From positions 1 through 64,000 of the forward strand of contig NZ_JAOWLC010000010.1 of NCBI RefSeq assembly GCF_025751535.1: 64,000 nucleotides of DNA, given 5' to 3'. The position numbers were made by a program, and so were the translations under genes. The notes under the pieces are model-generated. The model had not been told where the DNA came from. It was given only the letters and a program-made list of their open reading frames with translations, and searched no databases. Shown here one piece after another: positions 26,281 to 34,892 of this stretch; the first letter of the stretch is position 1; the number at the start of each line of letters is the position of its first letter. This stretch comes from Lentibacter sp. XHP0401 (GTDB taxonomy: Bacteria; Pseudomonadota; Alphaproteobacteria; Rhodobacterales; Rhodobacteraceae).

Positions 26281-27822
26281 ATGAAACAAATCCGCCTCGT
26301 CTCAGGTATCTTCACCGTCGGCTTCTGGACTCTCATGAGCCGCATCATGGGATTTGTCCGCGATATCCTGATCTCGTCCTATATTGGCCCAGGCGCTGTG
26401 ATGGATGCCTTCGTGGTGGCTTTCCGCCTGCCCAATATGTTCCGCCGCTTTTTCGCCGAGGGGGCGTTTAACGCAGCTTTCGTGCCCATGTTTTCCAAAA
26501 AGCTCGAAGCTGGCGAAGATGCCGAAGGCTTTGCCGCCGTTGCCCTCAGCTGGCTCAGTCTTGCGGTTCTGGCGCTCACGGGCATTGCCCTTATCTTTAT
26601 GCCGGCCCTGGTTTGGGCTACGGCCGAGGGCTTCGCGGACGATGAGCGCTTTGATATGGCCACAGGCTTTGGACGTATTGTCTTTCCCTATATTTTCTTC
26701 ATCTCACTGGCGGCGCTCTTCTCTGGTGTGCTCAATGCCACGGGCCGCTTCGCCGCCGCTGCGGCCGCGCCTGTGTTGCTCAATATCCTGCTCACCTGCG
26801 CCATGCTCTTTGCAGCCCATACGGGCGGCAGTGTCGCGCGTGCGCTGGTATGGTCCATTCCGTTCGCTGGGATCGCGCAGCTCGTGCTGGTTTATGTGGC
26901 AACCCGCCGCGCCGGCTTACGCATTGTGCCCAAGCTTCCCCGACCCAGCCCCGAAATGGGCAAGCTGTTGCGCATCGCGGTGCCTGCAGCGCTGGCGATG
27001 GGAGTTGTGCAGATCAATCTTGTTGTGGGGCAGCTTGTCGCTTCGGATTATGAAAAAGCCATCAGCTGGCTTTATGCCGCCGACCGCCTCTATCAGCTTC
27101 CGCTCGGTGTGGTCGGTATCGCTGTGGGAATCGTGCTGTTGCCCGATCTGTCCCGCCGCCTCAAAGCCGGCGATGACGCTGGTGCACAGAATGCTTACTC
27201 GCGCGCAACCGAGCTTTCACTCGCGCTCACCCTGCCCTCGGCTGTGGCCCTTATCATCATCCCCTTGCCGCTCGTCACAGTGCTGTTCGCGCGTGGCAAC
27301 TTCTCGGCCGATGACGCTGCCGCCACAGCATTGGCCGTAAGTATTTATGGCCTCGGCCTACCCGCTTTTGTGCTGCAAAAAACACTCCAGCCGCTGTTTT
27401 TTGCCCGGGAGGATACAAAAAGCCCGTTCCGCTACGCGCTTTTGGCAATGATCGTAAACGCCGCGCTGGCTTTTGGCCTCAAGCCCTATATCGGCTGGCT
27501 CGCACCCGCTGTGGCGGCAACACTGGCTGCTTGGATCATGGTGGCACAACTTGGCTTCGGAGCACGCAGGTTTGGGGAGGTCACCCGCCTTGATACCCGC
27601 TTCAAAAGTCGTATCTGGCGGATTATCTTTGCCTCGATTGCCATGGGCGTCGTGGTCTGGGCGACCAATCTGGCGCTTTCACCGCTGTTTATCGCGGGCG
27701 GCTGGCGCTATCTGGCACTTGCGCTCCTGGTGGTGAGCAGCATGTTTGCCTATTTCGGGATCGGCCAGCTTTTTGGCGCGTTTCGCTTGGCTGAATTCAA
27801 GTCTGCCCTGCGCCGCGGATAG
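26281..27822 (+). CDS. murJ: MurJ, lipid II flippase
   Basis: This 513-residue polytopic membrane protein of the MviN/MurJ (MOP) family begins MKQIRLVSGIFTVGFWTLMS and carries the GFVRDILISSYIG segment of TM1 with its conserved Arg. It has about fourteen membrane helices. MurJ flips lipid II from cytosol to periplasm for peptidoglycan synthesis. The glnD-murJ order is common in proteobacteria. The ATG at 26281 is preferred as it matches the family start; the Shine-Dalgarno is weak. Its last 26 bases overlap the convergent rhomboid gene. Confidence 0.93.
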   Translation: MKQIRLVSGIFTVGFWTLMSRIMGFVRDILISSYIGPGAVMDAFVVAFRLPNMFRRFFAEGAFNAAFVPMFSKKLEAGEDAEGFAAVALSWLSLAVLALTGIALIFMPALVWATAEGFADDERFDMATGFGRIVFPYIFFISLAALFSGVLNATGRFAAAAAAPVLLNILLTCAMLFAAHTGGSVARALVWSIPFAGIAQLVLVYVATRRAGLRIVPKLPRPSPEMGKLLRIAVPAALAMGVVQINLVVGQLVASDYEKAISWLYAADRLYQLPLGVVGIAVGIVLLPDLSRRLKAGDDAGAQNAYSRATELSLALTLPSAVALIIIPLPLVTVLFARGNFSADDAAATALAVSIYGLGLPAFVLQKTLQPLFFAREDTKSPFRYALLAMIVNAALAFGLKPYIGWLAPAVAATLAAWIMVAQLGFGARRFGEVTRLDTRFKSRIWRIIFASIAMGVVVWATNLALSPLFIAGGWRYLALALLVVSSMFAYFGIGQLFGAFRLAEFKSALRRG

Positions 27823-28483
27823 CTTCACGCAGACGGGCAAACCCTCCCGGACTCACAAGAAACGAAACGCCAAAGCCCGTGGCAAAGCCCACGATTTCGG
27901 CTATCCAGACACCATCCGAGCCAAACAGCAGGCCAAAGATCAGCCGTATCACCATCAGGAACCCGATGAGTTGGAACGCGCGCAACTGTGGCTCCCCCAA
28001 CGAGCGCAGTTGCAGCCAGAGGATATAGGTAAACGCCCCGATCAAACCATAAGCGGCAGGGTAGCCGCCGATCAACATACCGGCCTCAGTTTTCAACAGG
28101 CCCCAGGCCAGCGCACCGAGGATGGACGCGGAAAAGAACACCACAAGCACCGCCCACCAGCGGAACCTGTCACCGACATATTTGCCCAGCGCCAGCATAA
28201 TCGCGGCCGCAAAGATCATATGCACAAAGCTGCCGTGCAAAAACGGATAGGTTACAAAGCGCAAAAGGTGCTCAAGTGGCCATTCGCCCCGCTCCCACAT
28301 CCATCTTACCAGACTGCCAAAGACGCCATAATCCTCGATCATCGCCACCCGCCAACCGATCCCCATGCGTCCTCCAACCAGCCCCGCCTCGGCGGCGGCA
28401 AATACCCCCTCCACAAGAACCATCACGGCAAAGAGCACCACGACCACGGGCGAGATATCATTGACTGGGCTTTGGTTGCGCAT
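27797..28483 (-). CDS. Rhomboid-fold membrane protein lacking catalytic residues
   Basis: The 228-residue protein has the six-helix rhomboid pattern, including the HGSFVH loop (83-88). All three catalytic positions differ: the oxyanion Asn position reads Ala92, the GxSG serine site reads GGYPAAYG with Tyr141, and the TM6 His position reads Glu196 in WIAEIVGF. It should not be an active serine protease; a binding or chaperone role like that of eukaryotic iRhoms and derlins is possible. Start ATG 28483 follows GAGG. Confidence 0.75.
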   Translation of the reverse strand: MRNQSPVNDISPVVVVLFAVMVLVEGVFAAAEAGLVGGRMGIGWRVAMIEDYGVFGSLVRWMWERGEWPLEHLLRFVTYPFLHGSFVHMIFAAAIMLALGKYVGDRFRWWAVLVVFFSASILGALAWGLLKTEAGMLIGGYPAAYGLIGAFTYILWLQLRSLGEPQLRAFQLIGFLMVIRLIFGLLFGSDGVWIAEIVGFATGFGVSFLVSPGGFARLREAIRGAGQT

Positions 28484-28571
28484 AACGGCCTCTGCTTGAC
28501 GTTGCTTTGCCCCATGAGTAAGCCAGCCGGACACAGACTTCTAGGCACAGACTTCCGATCGGAGAAATACC

Positions 28572-29612
28572 ATGAGTGATGCGGTCCAAACGCAGTCCTC
28601 CAACGCGGCTTTCACGAAGCGCGTTTTTTCAGGCATCCAACCTTCAGGTGATTTGCATCTTGGCAATTATCTCGGCGCGCTCAAGCGATTTGCCGGAGCG
28701 CAGAACCAGGGCATCGAAACAGTTTACTGCATGGTCGATCAGCACGCGATCACCGTCTGGCAAGACCCTGCCGAGCTCAAGCGCTCGACCCGCGAGCTGG
28801 CAGCCGGCTTTATCGCTTCGGGGATTGATCCTGAGAAGTCCATTCTCTTCAATCAATCTCAAGTGGCCGAGCATGCGCAGCTTGCATGGGTCTTTAACTG
28901 CGTCGCCCGTATGGGCTGGATGCAGCGCATGACCCAATGGAAAGACAAGGCCGGAAAGAACTCTCAGAACGCCTCGCTTGGCCTCTTTGCCTATCCCTCG
29001 CTCATGGCGGCGGATATCCTTGTTTATCACGCAACACATGTGCCTGTGGGCGAAGACCAGAAGCAGCACCTTGAGTTGACCCGCGATATCGCCATCAAGT
29101 TCAACAACGATTACGGCGTCGAGTTCTTTCCTGTCACCGAACCTGTCATCGAAGGCGCCGCCACGCGGGTGATGAGCCTGCGCGATGGCACGAAAAAGAT
29201 GTCAAAGTCCGATCCATCTGATGCCTCGCGCATCAATATGACCGATGATGCCGACACGATTGCGAAGAAAATCCGCAAGGCCAAGACCGACCCCGAGGCG
29301 CTGCCCTCAGAGGCTAAAGGCCTTGAGGAACGCCCCGATGCGCGCAACCTTGTAAATATCTACGCAGGCCTTGCCGACATGAGCGTTGACGAGGTGCTGC
29401 GCGATGTGGGCGGCAAAGCTTTCTCCGAGTTCAAGCCGATGCTGGCCGATCTGGCTGTGGCGAAGCTCTCGCCCATTTCAACCGAAATGGCGCATCTTAT
29501 GGAAAACCAGGACGAGATCGACGCCATCCTGCGCAAAGGGGCAGATTCCGCCCGCGCGATTGCTACGCCTATTCTTGAGAAAACCTATGATATTATCGGA
29601 ATGGTGCGCTGA
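28572..29612 (+). CDS. trpS: Tryptophanyl-tRNA synthetase
   Basis: The 346-residue class I synthetase charges tRNA-Trp. Class signatures are HLGN at 29-32 (HIGH) and KKMSKSDP near residue 207 (KMSKS). The start ATG follows GGAG. An N-terminal extension of about 15 residues precedes the catalytic core, which begins [12 protein letters not shown] strong terminator follows the gene. Confidence 0.96.
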   Translation: MSDAVQTQSSNAAFTKRVFSGIQPSGDLHLGNYLGALKRFAGAQNQGIETVYCMVDQHAITVWQDPAELKRSTRELAAGFIASGIDPEKSILFNQSQVAEHAQLAWVFNCVARMGWMQRMTQWKDKAGKNSQNASLGLFAYPSLMAADILVYHATHVPVGEDQKQHLELTRDIAIKFNNDYGVEFFPVTEPVIEGAATRVMSLRDGTKKMSKSDPSDASRINMTDDADTIAKKIRKAKTDPEALPSEAKGLEERPDARNLVNIYAGLADMSVDEVLRDVGGKAFSEFKPMLADLAVAKLSPISTEMAHLMENQDEIDAILRKGADSARAIATPILEKTYDIIGMVR

Positions 29613-29618
29613 TATCGA

Positions 29619-29652
29619 CACCCGCGCACAAACCCTGTGCGCGGGTGACTCT
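29619..29652 (+). terminator. Intrinsic terminator of trpS
   Basis: Perfect 12-bp GC-rich arms (29619-29630 and 29636-29647) with a 5-base loop are followed by a run with five T residues. It lies 7 bases after the trpS stop. Confidence 0.9.
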
Positions 29653-29705
29653 TTTTATCAAGCAGTTTAAGGCCTAACTAAGCTCCAAACCAAAGGAGCC
29701 TAGCC

Positions 29706-30191
29706 ATGTCCCAACCTGTTGATCCTCAAACCCGTATTGGCCACGTTCACCTGAAGGTAGCCGATCTTGACCGCGCCATAGGCTTCTATTCAGGTGTTCT
29801 CGGTTTCTCCGTGACACAGCGCTACGGCACAGGTGCGGCCTTTCTGGCGGCGGGGAGCTATCATCACCATATAGGCCTCAACACATGGGAAAGTGCAGGT
29901 GGCACACCACCGCCAACGGGGCACACAGGGCTTTACCATACCGCCTTTCTTTACCCTACACGCGCCGCGCTGGGAGATGCTTTGCGCCGAATTCTCGCAG
30001 CAGACCTGAACCTTGATGGCGCAGCCGACCACGGCGTTAGCGAAGCCCTCTATTTGCGTGATCCCGACAATAACGGTGTCGAGCTTTACTGGGACAAGCC
30101 GAAAGCCCAGTGGCCGCGGGGTGCGGACGGCACGCTCAACATGACCAATGAGCGGCTCGATCTTGCTGCACTTCTCGCAGAAGCGGGTTGA
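29706..30191 (+). CDS. VOC (glyoxalase/extradiol dioxygenase) family protein
   Basis: The 161-residue protein has the vicinal-oxygen-chelate fold, with HVHLKVADLDRAIGFY at the start and DPDNNGVELYWD at the end. His14 or His16, His55 and Glu near 143 are candidate metal ligands. It resembles catechol-2,3-dioxygenase-like proteins (CatE type) but the substrate is unknown. A good AAAGGAG precedes the start. It stands between a terminator and the aminotransferase gene. Confidence 0.8.
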   Translation: MSQPVDPQTRIGHVHLKVADLDRAIGFYSGVLGFSVTQRYGTGAAFLAAGSYHHHIGLNTWESAGGTPPPTGHTGLYHTAFLYPTRAALGDALRRILAADLNLDGAADHGVSEALYLRDPDNNGVELYWDKPKAQWPRGADGTLNMTNERLDLAALLAEAG

Positions 30192-30251
30192 TTTCGCACT
30201 TTACCCTCCTCTTTGGCCAGCCTAACCTCTGGCCAAACGAGAGGATACACC

Positions 30252-31118
30252 ATGGCAGTCGGAACCAATATCAAAACCTATTTCAACGGCACGTGGCATG
30301 AGGGTAACGCCCCCATCATCAATGCCGCCGATCACGGCGCATGGCTGGGCAGCACGGTCTTTGACGGGGCCCGCTTTGTAAACGGCCTGATGCCTGACCT
30401 TGATTTGCACTGCGCACGCGTGAATCGCTCGGCCGAGGCGCTGATGCTCAAACCCACCGTCAGCACCGAAGATATGGTCGCGATCGTGCGTGAGGGGCTT
30501 GCTTCCTATGCTCCTGGCGCGGCGGTCTACATCCGTCCGATGTATTGGGGCATTGGTGGCGATGTGACCGCCATTGTACCGAGCCGAGAGGAAACGGGTT
30601 TTGCCATTTGCCTTGAAGAAATCCCGTTTGCCCCCGACACAGCCAGCACCACGCTGACGCGCACACGCTTTCGCCGCCCCGTGCTGGAAAGCGCTGTTGT
30701 GAATGCCAAGGCAGGCTGTCTTTATCCCAACAATGCGCGAATGCTCACCGAGGCCCGCGCCAAGGGCTTTGGCAACGCTCTGGTGGCTGATGCCATGGGA
30801 AATGTCGCCGAGACGGCCACGGCCAATGTGTTTATGGTTAAGGATGGCGAGATATTCACCCCCATCGCCAACGGAACCTTCCTCTCGGGGATCACCCGTG
30901 CGCGGCATATCTCAAATCTCGCGGCGGATGGCACAACGGTGTATGAAACCGTGCTCGGCTTTGAAGACTTTCACGAAGCCGACGAAGTGTTTCTCTCGGG
31001 CAATATGTCCAAGGTAACGCCGGTTACGGCCTTTGATGACACAAGCTATCAGGTTGGCCCTGTTACGCGGCGTGTGCGTGAACTCTATTGGGATTGGGCC
31101 GCCACAACCGCATCATGA
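30252..31118 (+). CDS. Branched-chain amino acid aminotransferase-like (class IV)
   Basis: The 288-residue PLP enzyme of fold type IV has the catalytic Lys probably in VNAKAGCLYPNNAR and the cofactor-phosphate region GNVAETATANVFMV. Class IV includes IlvE, D-alanine transaminase and aminodeoxychorismate lyase; this sequence looks most like branched-chain aminotransferases, which move amino groups between Leu/Ile/Val and 2-oxoglutarate. A start at 30252 has AGAGG about 8 bases upstream. No ilv genes are adjacent. Confidence 0.8.
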   Translation: MAVGTNIKTYFNGTWHEGNAPIINAADHGAWLGSTVFDGARFVNGLMPDLDLHCARVNRSAEALMLKPTVSTEDMVAIVREGLASYAPGAAVYIRPMYWGIGGDVTAIVPSREETGFAICLEEIPFAPDTASTTLTRTRFRRPVLESAVVNAKAGCLYPNNARMLTEARAKGFGNALVADAMGNVAETATANVFMVKDGEIFTPIANGTFLSGITRARHISNLAADGTTVYETVLGFEDFHEADEVFLSGNMSKVTPVTAFDDTSYQVGPVTRRVRELYWDWAATTAS

Positions 31119-31175
31119 GCCATTGCACCCAAACGCGGCTTGCTGCATTCTGCCCGCTGATCAGGGAGGCCGAAC

Positions 31176-31631
31176 ATGCGTAAGTTTCTAGTTGTGCTGG
31201 ACGACAGCCGCGAATGCCTCAATGCCATGCGTTTTGCCGCAATGCGCGCAGCCAAAACCGGCGGAGGTGTTGAAATCCTAGCGGTGATCCCGCCTGAGGA
31301 GTTCAATCACTGGATCGGCGTGGGCGATATCATGCGCGAAGAAACCCGGGAGCGTATCCATGCGCATTTCGAGGTTTTCGCCAAGTGGATGCGCGACAGG
31401 CAAGGTGTTGATCCCGAGCTTGTCATCCGTGAAGGTGAACCTATTTCAGAAATCCTCGAGCAAGTGCAGCAGGACAAAGAAATCGGTGTGCTTGTTCTGG
31501 GAGCGAGTTCTGACAAAAAAGGCCCTGGGCCGCTTGTCACCCAACTGGCCCGCGCGGCGGGCAGCCTTGAAATTCCAATCACAATCGTGCCAGGCGAGCT
31601 TTCCAAAGAGCGCCTCGAAGCGATCACTTAA
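31176..31631 (+). CDS. Universal stress protein (UspA family)
   Basis: The 151-residue protein has the Usp alpha/beta fold: FLVVLDDSREC at strand 1 and LVLGASSDKKGPGP where the ATP-binding G-x2-G-x9-G signature normally sits, here only partly kept. Usp proteins respond to stress and starvation with poorly defined biochemistry. A GGGAGG precedes the start. It is 23 bases from the ClpP-like gene, so the two may be co-expressed. Confidence 0.85.
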   Translation: MRKFLVVLDDSRECLNAMRFAAMRAAKTGGGVEILAVIPPEEFNHWIGVGDIMREETRERIHAHFEVFAKWMRDRQGVDPELVIREGEPISEILEQVQQDKEIGVLVLGASSDKKGPGPLVTQLARAAGSLEIPITIVPGELSKERLEAIT

Positions 31632-31654
31632 CTCACTGAAATACAGGACATAAA

Positions 31655-32245
31655 ATGAGCGATACTGACAAGAACAACGACGATAAAAAAGACGACGACA
31701 AAAAAAACGGCGGTATTGCGCAAAAGCTGTTTGAAGCCCGCGAAATCCTGATTTGTGAAGCGATTGACCAGAAGATGGCCAGCCGCGTTGTCAGCCAGCT
31801 TCTCGCCCTCGCCGCAGACAGCGATGACGACATTACGCTCTTCCTCAACAGCCAGGGCGGACATGTCGAGGCCGGAGATTCTATCCATGATATCATCCGC
31901 TTCATCAAACCTCGGGTGAAGATTGTGGGCACCGGTTGGGTGGCTTCAGCAGGCACGCACATCTTCCTTGCGGTTGATAAGGAAGACCGTGTTTGTCTGC
32001 CCAATACCCGTTTTCTCATCCACCAGCCCTCAGGCGGTGTGGGCGGCAAAGTGACTGACATCGCCATTCAAGCCGAGCAGATCGAGATCATGCGCGCACG
32101 TCTGGCGCGGATTATCTCCGAGCAGACAGGCCAAAAGCTTGAAAAGGTTATGAAAGACATAGAACGTGACCACTGGATGGACACGAAAGAGGCCATGGAA
32201 TACGGCATTCTTTCGCGCGTCATCACCCACGCTTCCGATCTCTGA
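31655..32245 (+). CDS. ClpP-like serine protease subunit with charged N-terminus
   Basis: The 196-residue protein is a ClpP paralogue. The catalytic triad is intact as Ser99 (WVASAG), His123 (LIHQP) and Asp172. The usual NSPGG reads NSQGG. Residues 1-20 are almost only Asp, Lys and Asn, unlike the axial-pore N-terminal loop of main ClpP. ClpP forms a barrel fed by ClpX or ClpA; no unfoldase gene is adjacent. It follows a universal stress gene, and a terminator closes the unit. Confidence 0.85.
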   Translation: MSDTDKNNDDKKDDDKKNGGIAQKLFEAREILICEAIDQKMASRVVSQLLALAADSDDDITLFLNSQGGHVEAGDSIHDIIRFIKPRVKIVGTGWVASAGTHIFLAVDKEDRVCLPNTRFLIHQPSGGVGGKVTDIAIQAEQIEIMRARLARIISEQTGQKLEKVMKDIERDHWMDTKEAMEYGILSRVITHASDL

Positions 32246-32262
32246 TTTTAAACCTATATTGC

Positions 32263-32297
32263 AAGGCCAGCCGTTTAATATGCGGCTGGCCTTTTCG
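32263..32297 (+). terminator. Intrinsic terminator of the clpP-like gene
   Basis: Perfect 11-bp arms (32263-32273 and 32283-32293) flank a 9-base A/T-rich loop, and a short T run follows. It is 17 bases after the clpP-like stop. Confidence 0.88.
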
Positions 32298-32320
32298 CTT
32301 CCAACGTCAGGTGCTCCGCG

Positions 32321-33133
32321 ATGATGTATCTGTTCTTTTGCCTTGTGCTCGCGGGCCTCGCGGCCTTCGCCTTTCGCGCCCGCTCAAAGCAGCAAGCGCG
32401 CGCCAACCTGCTGGCTAGACCTCTTGATGACGACGGGCGCGAGATCATCGCGGAATACGTTCCCCTTCTGGAAAAGCTCCCTTCCGAGCTGCGCCCCAAG
32501 CTTGAAGGCAAGATAAACCTGTTTCTCGATCAGGTTCAATTTTTCGGCTGCAACGGACTTGAAGTGACCCAAGAAATGGAGTTTTCCATCGCCGCACAAG
32601 CCGCGCTTCTCGTTGTGAATATGGATGAATGGTATGACGATCTCACCACTGTTCTGATCTATCCAAGCGCTTTCAAATCGGTTCAGGCCGAGCACAACGG
32701 CTACGTTGTGACCGAGCGCGAGATCGTGCGCACAGGAGAAAGCTGGCAGCGCGGTCCGGTCATCCTGTCGTGGCAGCACAGCGAGCAAGGTGCCGATGAC
32801 GCCGAGGACGGGCACAATGTGGTGCTACACGAGTTTGCCCACCAGCTTGACGGCCTTTCCGGTCACACCGATGGCGCTCCGCTCTTGGGTAAGGGTCACA
32901 ACCCCGCCGCCTATGAGCGCATCTTTCTCGATGTTTTCGAACGACATGTGAAAAATGTCTCCTCTGGCCGCAGAACTGTAATCGACGCCTATGGCGCGAC
33001 AGGCCATGAAGAGCTTTTTGCTGTTGCCGTCGAGATGTTTTTTGAAACGCCCTTGGCCCTCAAAGCGGATGAGCCCGAGTTTTATGACCAGCTAGCCCAA
33101 CTCTTCAGGCTGGATCCCGCGAGTTGGCAGTGA
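32321..33133 (+). CDS. MtfA-like zinc peptidase (M90 family)
   Basis: The 270-residue protein has an N-terminal hydrophobic helix (about 2-18) and a gluzincin-type zinc motif HEFAH (170-174) in VLHEFAHQLDG, with a downstream Glu in HEELFAVAVEMFFE. E. coli MtfA binds the repressor Mlc and so affects glucose PTS expression; whether that holds here is unknown as no Mlc or PTS gene is near. The helix suggests membrane anchoring. Confidence 0.85.
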   Translation: MMYLFFCLVLAGLAAFAFRARSKQQARANLLARPLDDDGREIIAEYVPLLEKLPSELRPKLEGKINLFLDQVQFFGCNGLEVTQEMEFSIAAQAALLVVNMDEWYDDLTTVLIYPSAFKSVQAEHNGYVVTEREIVRTGESWQRGPVILSWQHSEQGADDAEDGHNVVLHEFAHQLDGLSGHTDGAPLLGKGHNPAAYERIFLDVFERHVKNVSSGRRTVIDAYGATGHEELFAVAVEMFFETPLALKADEPEFYDQLAQLFRLDPASWQ

Positions 33134-33216
33134 AGCGCCACTTTAGAATCATTCCAAATCTTGACTTTGCCTGTCACGAAGCGCATATCTGAGCAAATAG
33201 ATAAGGAACCCGAGCC

Positions 33217-33783
33217 ATGTTCATCCAGACCGAATCCACTCCAAACCCCGCCACGCTCAAGTTCTTGCCGGGTCAGACCGTTCTGGCCACGGGCACTGCC
33301 GATTTCCCGAGCGCCGAGAGCGCGGACACATCGCCACTGGCGAGCCGTATCTACGGCGTAGATGGCGTGAGCGGTGTGTTTCTTGGAGCCGACTTTGTGA
33401 CGGTAACCAAAGCTGATGCGGTTGACTGGGATCACATCAAGCCTTCGGTTCTGGGCGCGATCATGGAGCACTTCCAGTCTGGCGACCCGGCGATAGCCGA
33501 TAGCGGCGCCCCCGCAGCGGGCGGCCATGCAGAGCACTCCGGTGAAGACAGCGAGATCGTTGGCCAGATCAAGGAACTGCTCGACACCCGCGTGCGCCCG
33601 GCTGTAGCGCAAGATGGTGGCGACATTACCTTTTACGGCTTTGAAAACGGCGTGGTTTATCTGCACATGCAGGGCGCTTGCGCGGGCTGCCCCTCTTCGA
33701 CCATCACGCTGAAAATGGGGATCGAGAACCTGCTGCGCCACTATATCCCCGAGGTGACAGAGGTGCGGCCTGTTGCCGTCTGA
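33217..33783 (+). CDS. NfuA/NifU-like iron-sulfur carrier protein
   Basis: The 188-residue protein has an N-terminal Nfu domain (MFIQTESTPNPATLKFLPGQ start) and a C-terminal NifU domain with the cluster-binding Cys155-x2-Cys158 in GACAGCPSS. Nfu proteins carry [4Fe-4S] clusters to targets such as aconitase or lipoyl synthase. Shine-Dalgarno AAGGAA precedes the ATG. The tsaB start lies inside its last 11 bases. Confidence 0.92.
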   Translation: MFIQTESTPNPATLKFLPGQTVLATGTADFPSAESADTSPLASRIYGVDGVSGVFLGADFVTVTKADAVDWDHIKPSVLGAIMEHFQSGDPAIADSGAPAAGGHAEHSGEDSEIVGQIKELLDTRVRPAVAQDGGDITFYGFENGVVYLHMQGACAGCPSSTITLKMGIENLLRHYIPEVTEVRPVAV

Positions 33784-34351
33784 GCCGCTGATACTTGCGT
33801 TTGACACATCGGCCGCGCATTGCGCGGCCGCTTTGCTATCAGGCGAGACCCTGCTTGGAACGGCGTATGAGCCGATGAAGCGCGGGCAATCGGAGCGGCT
33901 TTTTGTCTTTCTGGAAGAGCTGTTGGCACACCATAATGCAAGATGGCAAAACCTGTCCAAAATCGGTGTAGGTGTTGGCCCCGGAAATTTCACGGGCATT
34001 CGAATTGCCGTTTCTGCCGCGCGGGGACTTTCTCTTTCGCTTGGTATTCCCGCGATCGGGGTGAGCGGTTTTACCGCCGCGCGCTTTGGGGAAGATGCGG
34101 AGAGCCCCGTGGCTCTCCCTGCCCCGCGCGAGCAAGTATATTTTTCAAGCGAAGGTGACAGCGCCAAGCTGGTTGCCACCTCTGAGGCTGGAGAAGCGCT
34201 CGGCTTGCCTGTTCCTGAAGACTTGGTTGAGCGAATTGCGCGCATCGCTGCCAGCACCAAGAGCGCCCCCCCACCCGCGCCGCTTTACATTCGTGCGGCC
34301 GATGCAGCACCTGCTTCGGACCAGCCCCCGCGTATTCTTGATGACGCCTGA
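33773..34351 (+). CDS. tsaB: TsaB, tRNA t6A synthesis subunit
   Basis: The 192-residue ASKHA-fold protein opens PLILAFDTSAAHCAAALL and has GVGPGNFTGIRIA, the hallmark of TsaB. It scaffolds TsaD and TsaE in making N6-threonylcarbamoyladenosine on tRNAs that read ANN codons. It starts with TTG inside the end of nfuA and its own end overlaps rimI by 11 bases, so the three are coupled. It is a little short for TsaB (about 220). Confidence 0.88.
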   Translation: MPSEPLILAFDTSAAHCAAALLSGETLLGTAYEPMKRGQSERLFVFLEELLAHHNARWQNLSKIGVGVGPGNFTGIRIAVSAARGLSLSLGIPAIGVSGFTAARFGEDAESPVALPAPREQVYFSSEGDSAKLVATSEAGEALGLPVPEDLVERIARIAASTKSAPPPAPLYIRAADAAPASDQPPRILDDA

Positions 34352-34754
34352 AGCCCTTGCCGATATCCACGCCGCCTGCTTCCCCGCAAAGCCATGGAGC
34401 GCCGCGGAGCTTTCTGACATGCTGGCGCAGAGCGGCATGGTTTGCGAAGCCGAGGCACGCGGGTTTGCACTTGCACGGGTAACACTTGATGAGGCGGAAC
34501 TTCTCACCATTGCCATAAGCCCCGAGATGCAGGGCCATGGGCTCGGACATGCTCTTTTGAGCCGGCTTATCAGCCGCCTTACTGCGCGGACTGTGGCCAG
34601 GGTTTTCCTTGAAGTGGCCACAGACAACATCGCCGCGCGTTCGCTTTATGCGCGTTTGGGATTTGCCGAAGTCGGGCGGCGGCGCGGCTATTACCAGCGT
34701 TTGGGCCAGCCTGCTGCTGATGCTTTGGTTCTGGCGCTGAATCTGGGGGATTAG
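34341..34754 (+). CDS. rimI: RimI-type ribosomal protein N-acetyltransferase (GNAT)
   Basis: The 137-residue GNAT protein has the acetyl-CoA loop in ISPEMQGHGLGHALL and the family tail ARSLYARLGFAEVGRRRGYY. RimI acetylates the N-terminal Ala of ribosomal protein S18. The ATG at 34341 lies within the 3' end of tsaB. The tsaB-rimI pair is common in bacteria and supports both names. Confidence 0.85.
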   Translation: MTPEALADIHAACFPAKPWSAAELSDMLAQSGMVCEAEARGFALARVTLDEAELLTIAISPEMQGHGLGHALLSRLISRLTARTVARVFLEVATDNIAARSLYARLGFAEVGRRRGYYQRLGQPAADALVLALNLGD

Positions 34755-34789
34755 AGCACTCTGCCCCTAGGTCAATACGCAAGAATCGG

Positions 34790-34820
34790 TTGACCCTTCC
34801 CCGTGAAAGCGCCCTAATTG
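34790..34820 (+). promoter_or_regulatory. Candidate promoter of the BMP transporter operon
   Basis: TTGACC (34790-34795) and CTAATT (34814-34819) are spaced by 18 bases and resemble -35 and -10 boxes about 75 bases before the binding-protein gene. No experimental support is possible here. Confidence 0.4.
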
Positions 34821-34892
34821 CCCCTGATCACCTGATCTGCTCAATTTCCGCAACGGCGAGACTGCCCTGCGCAATAAAAACGGGAGAAACCT

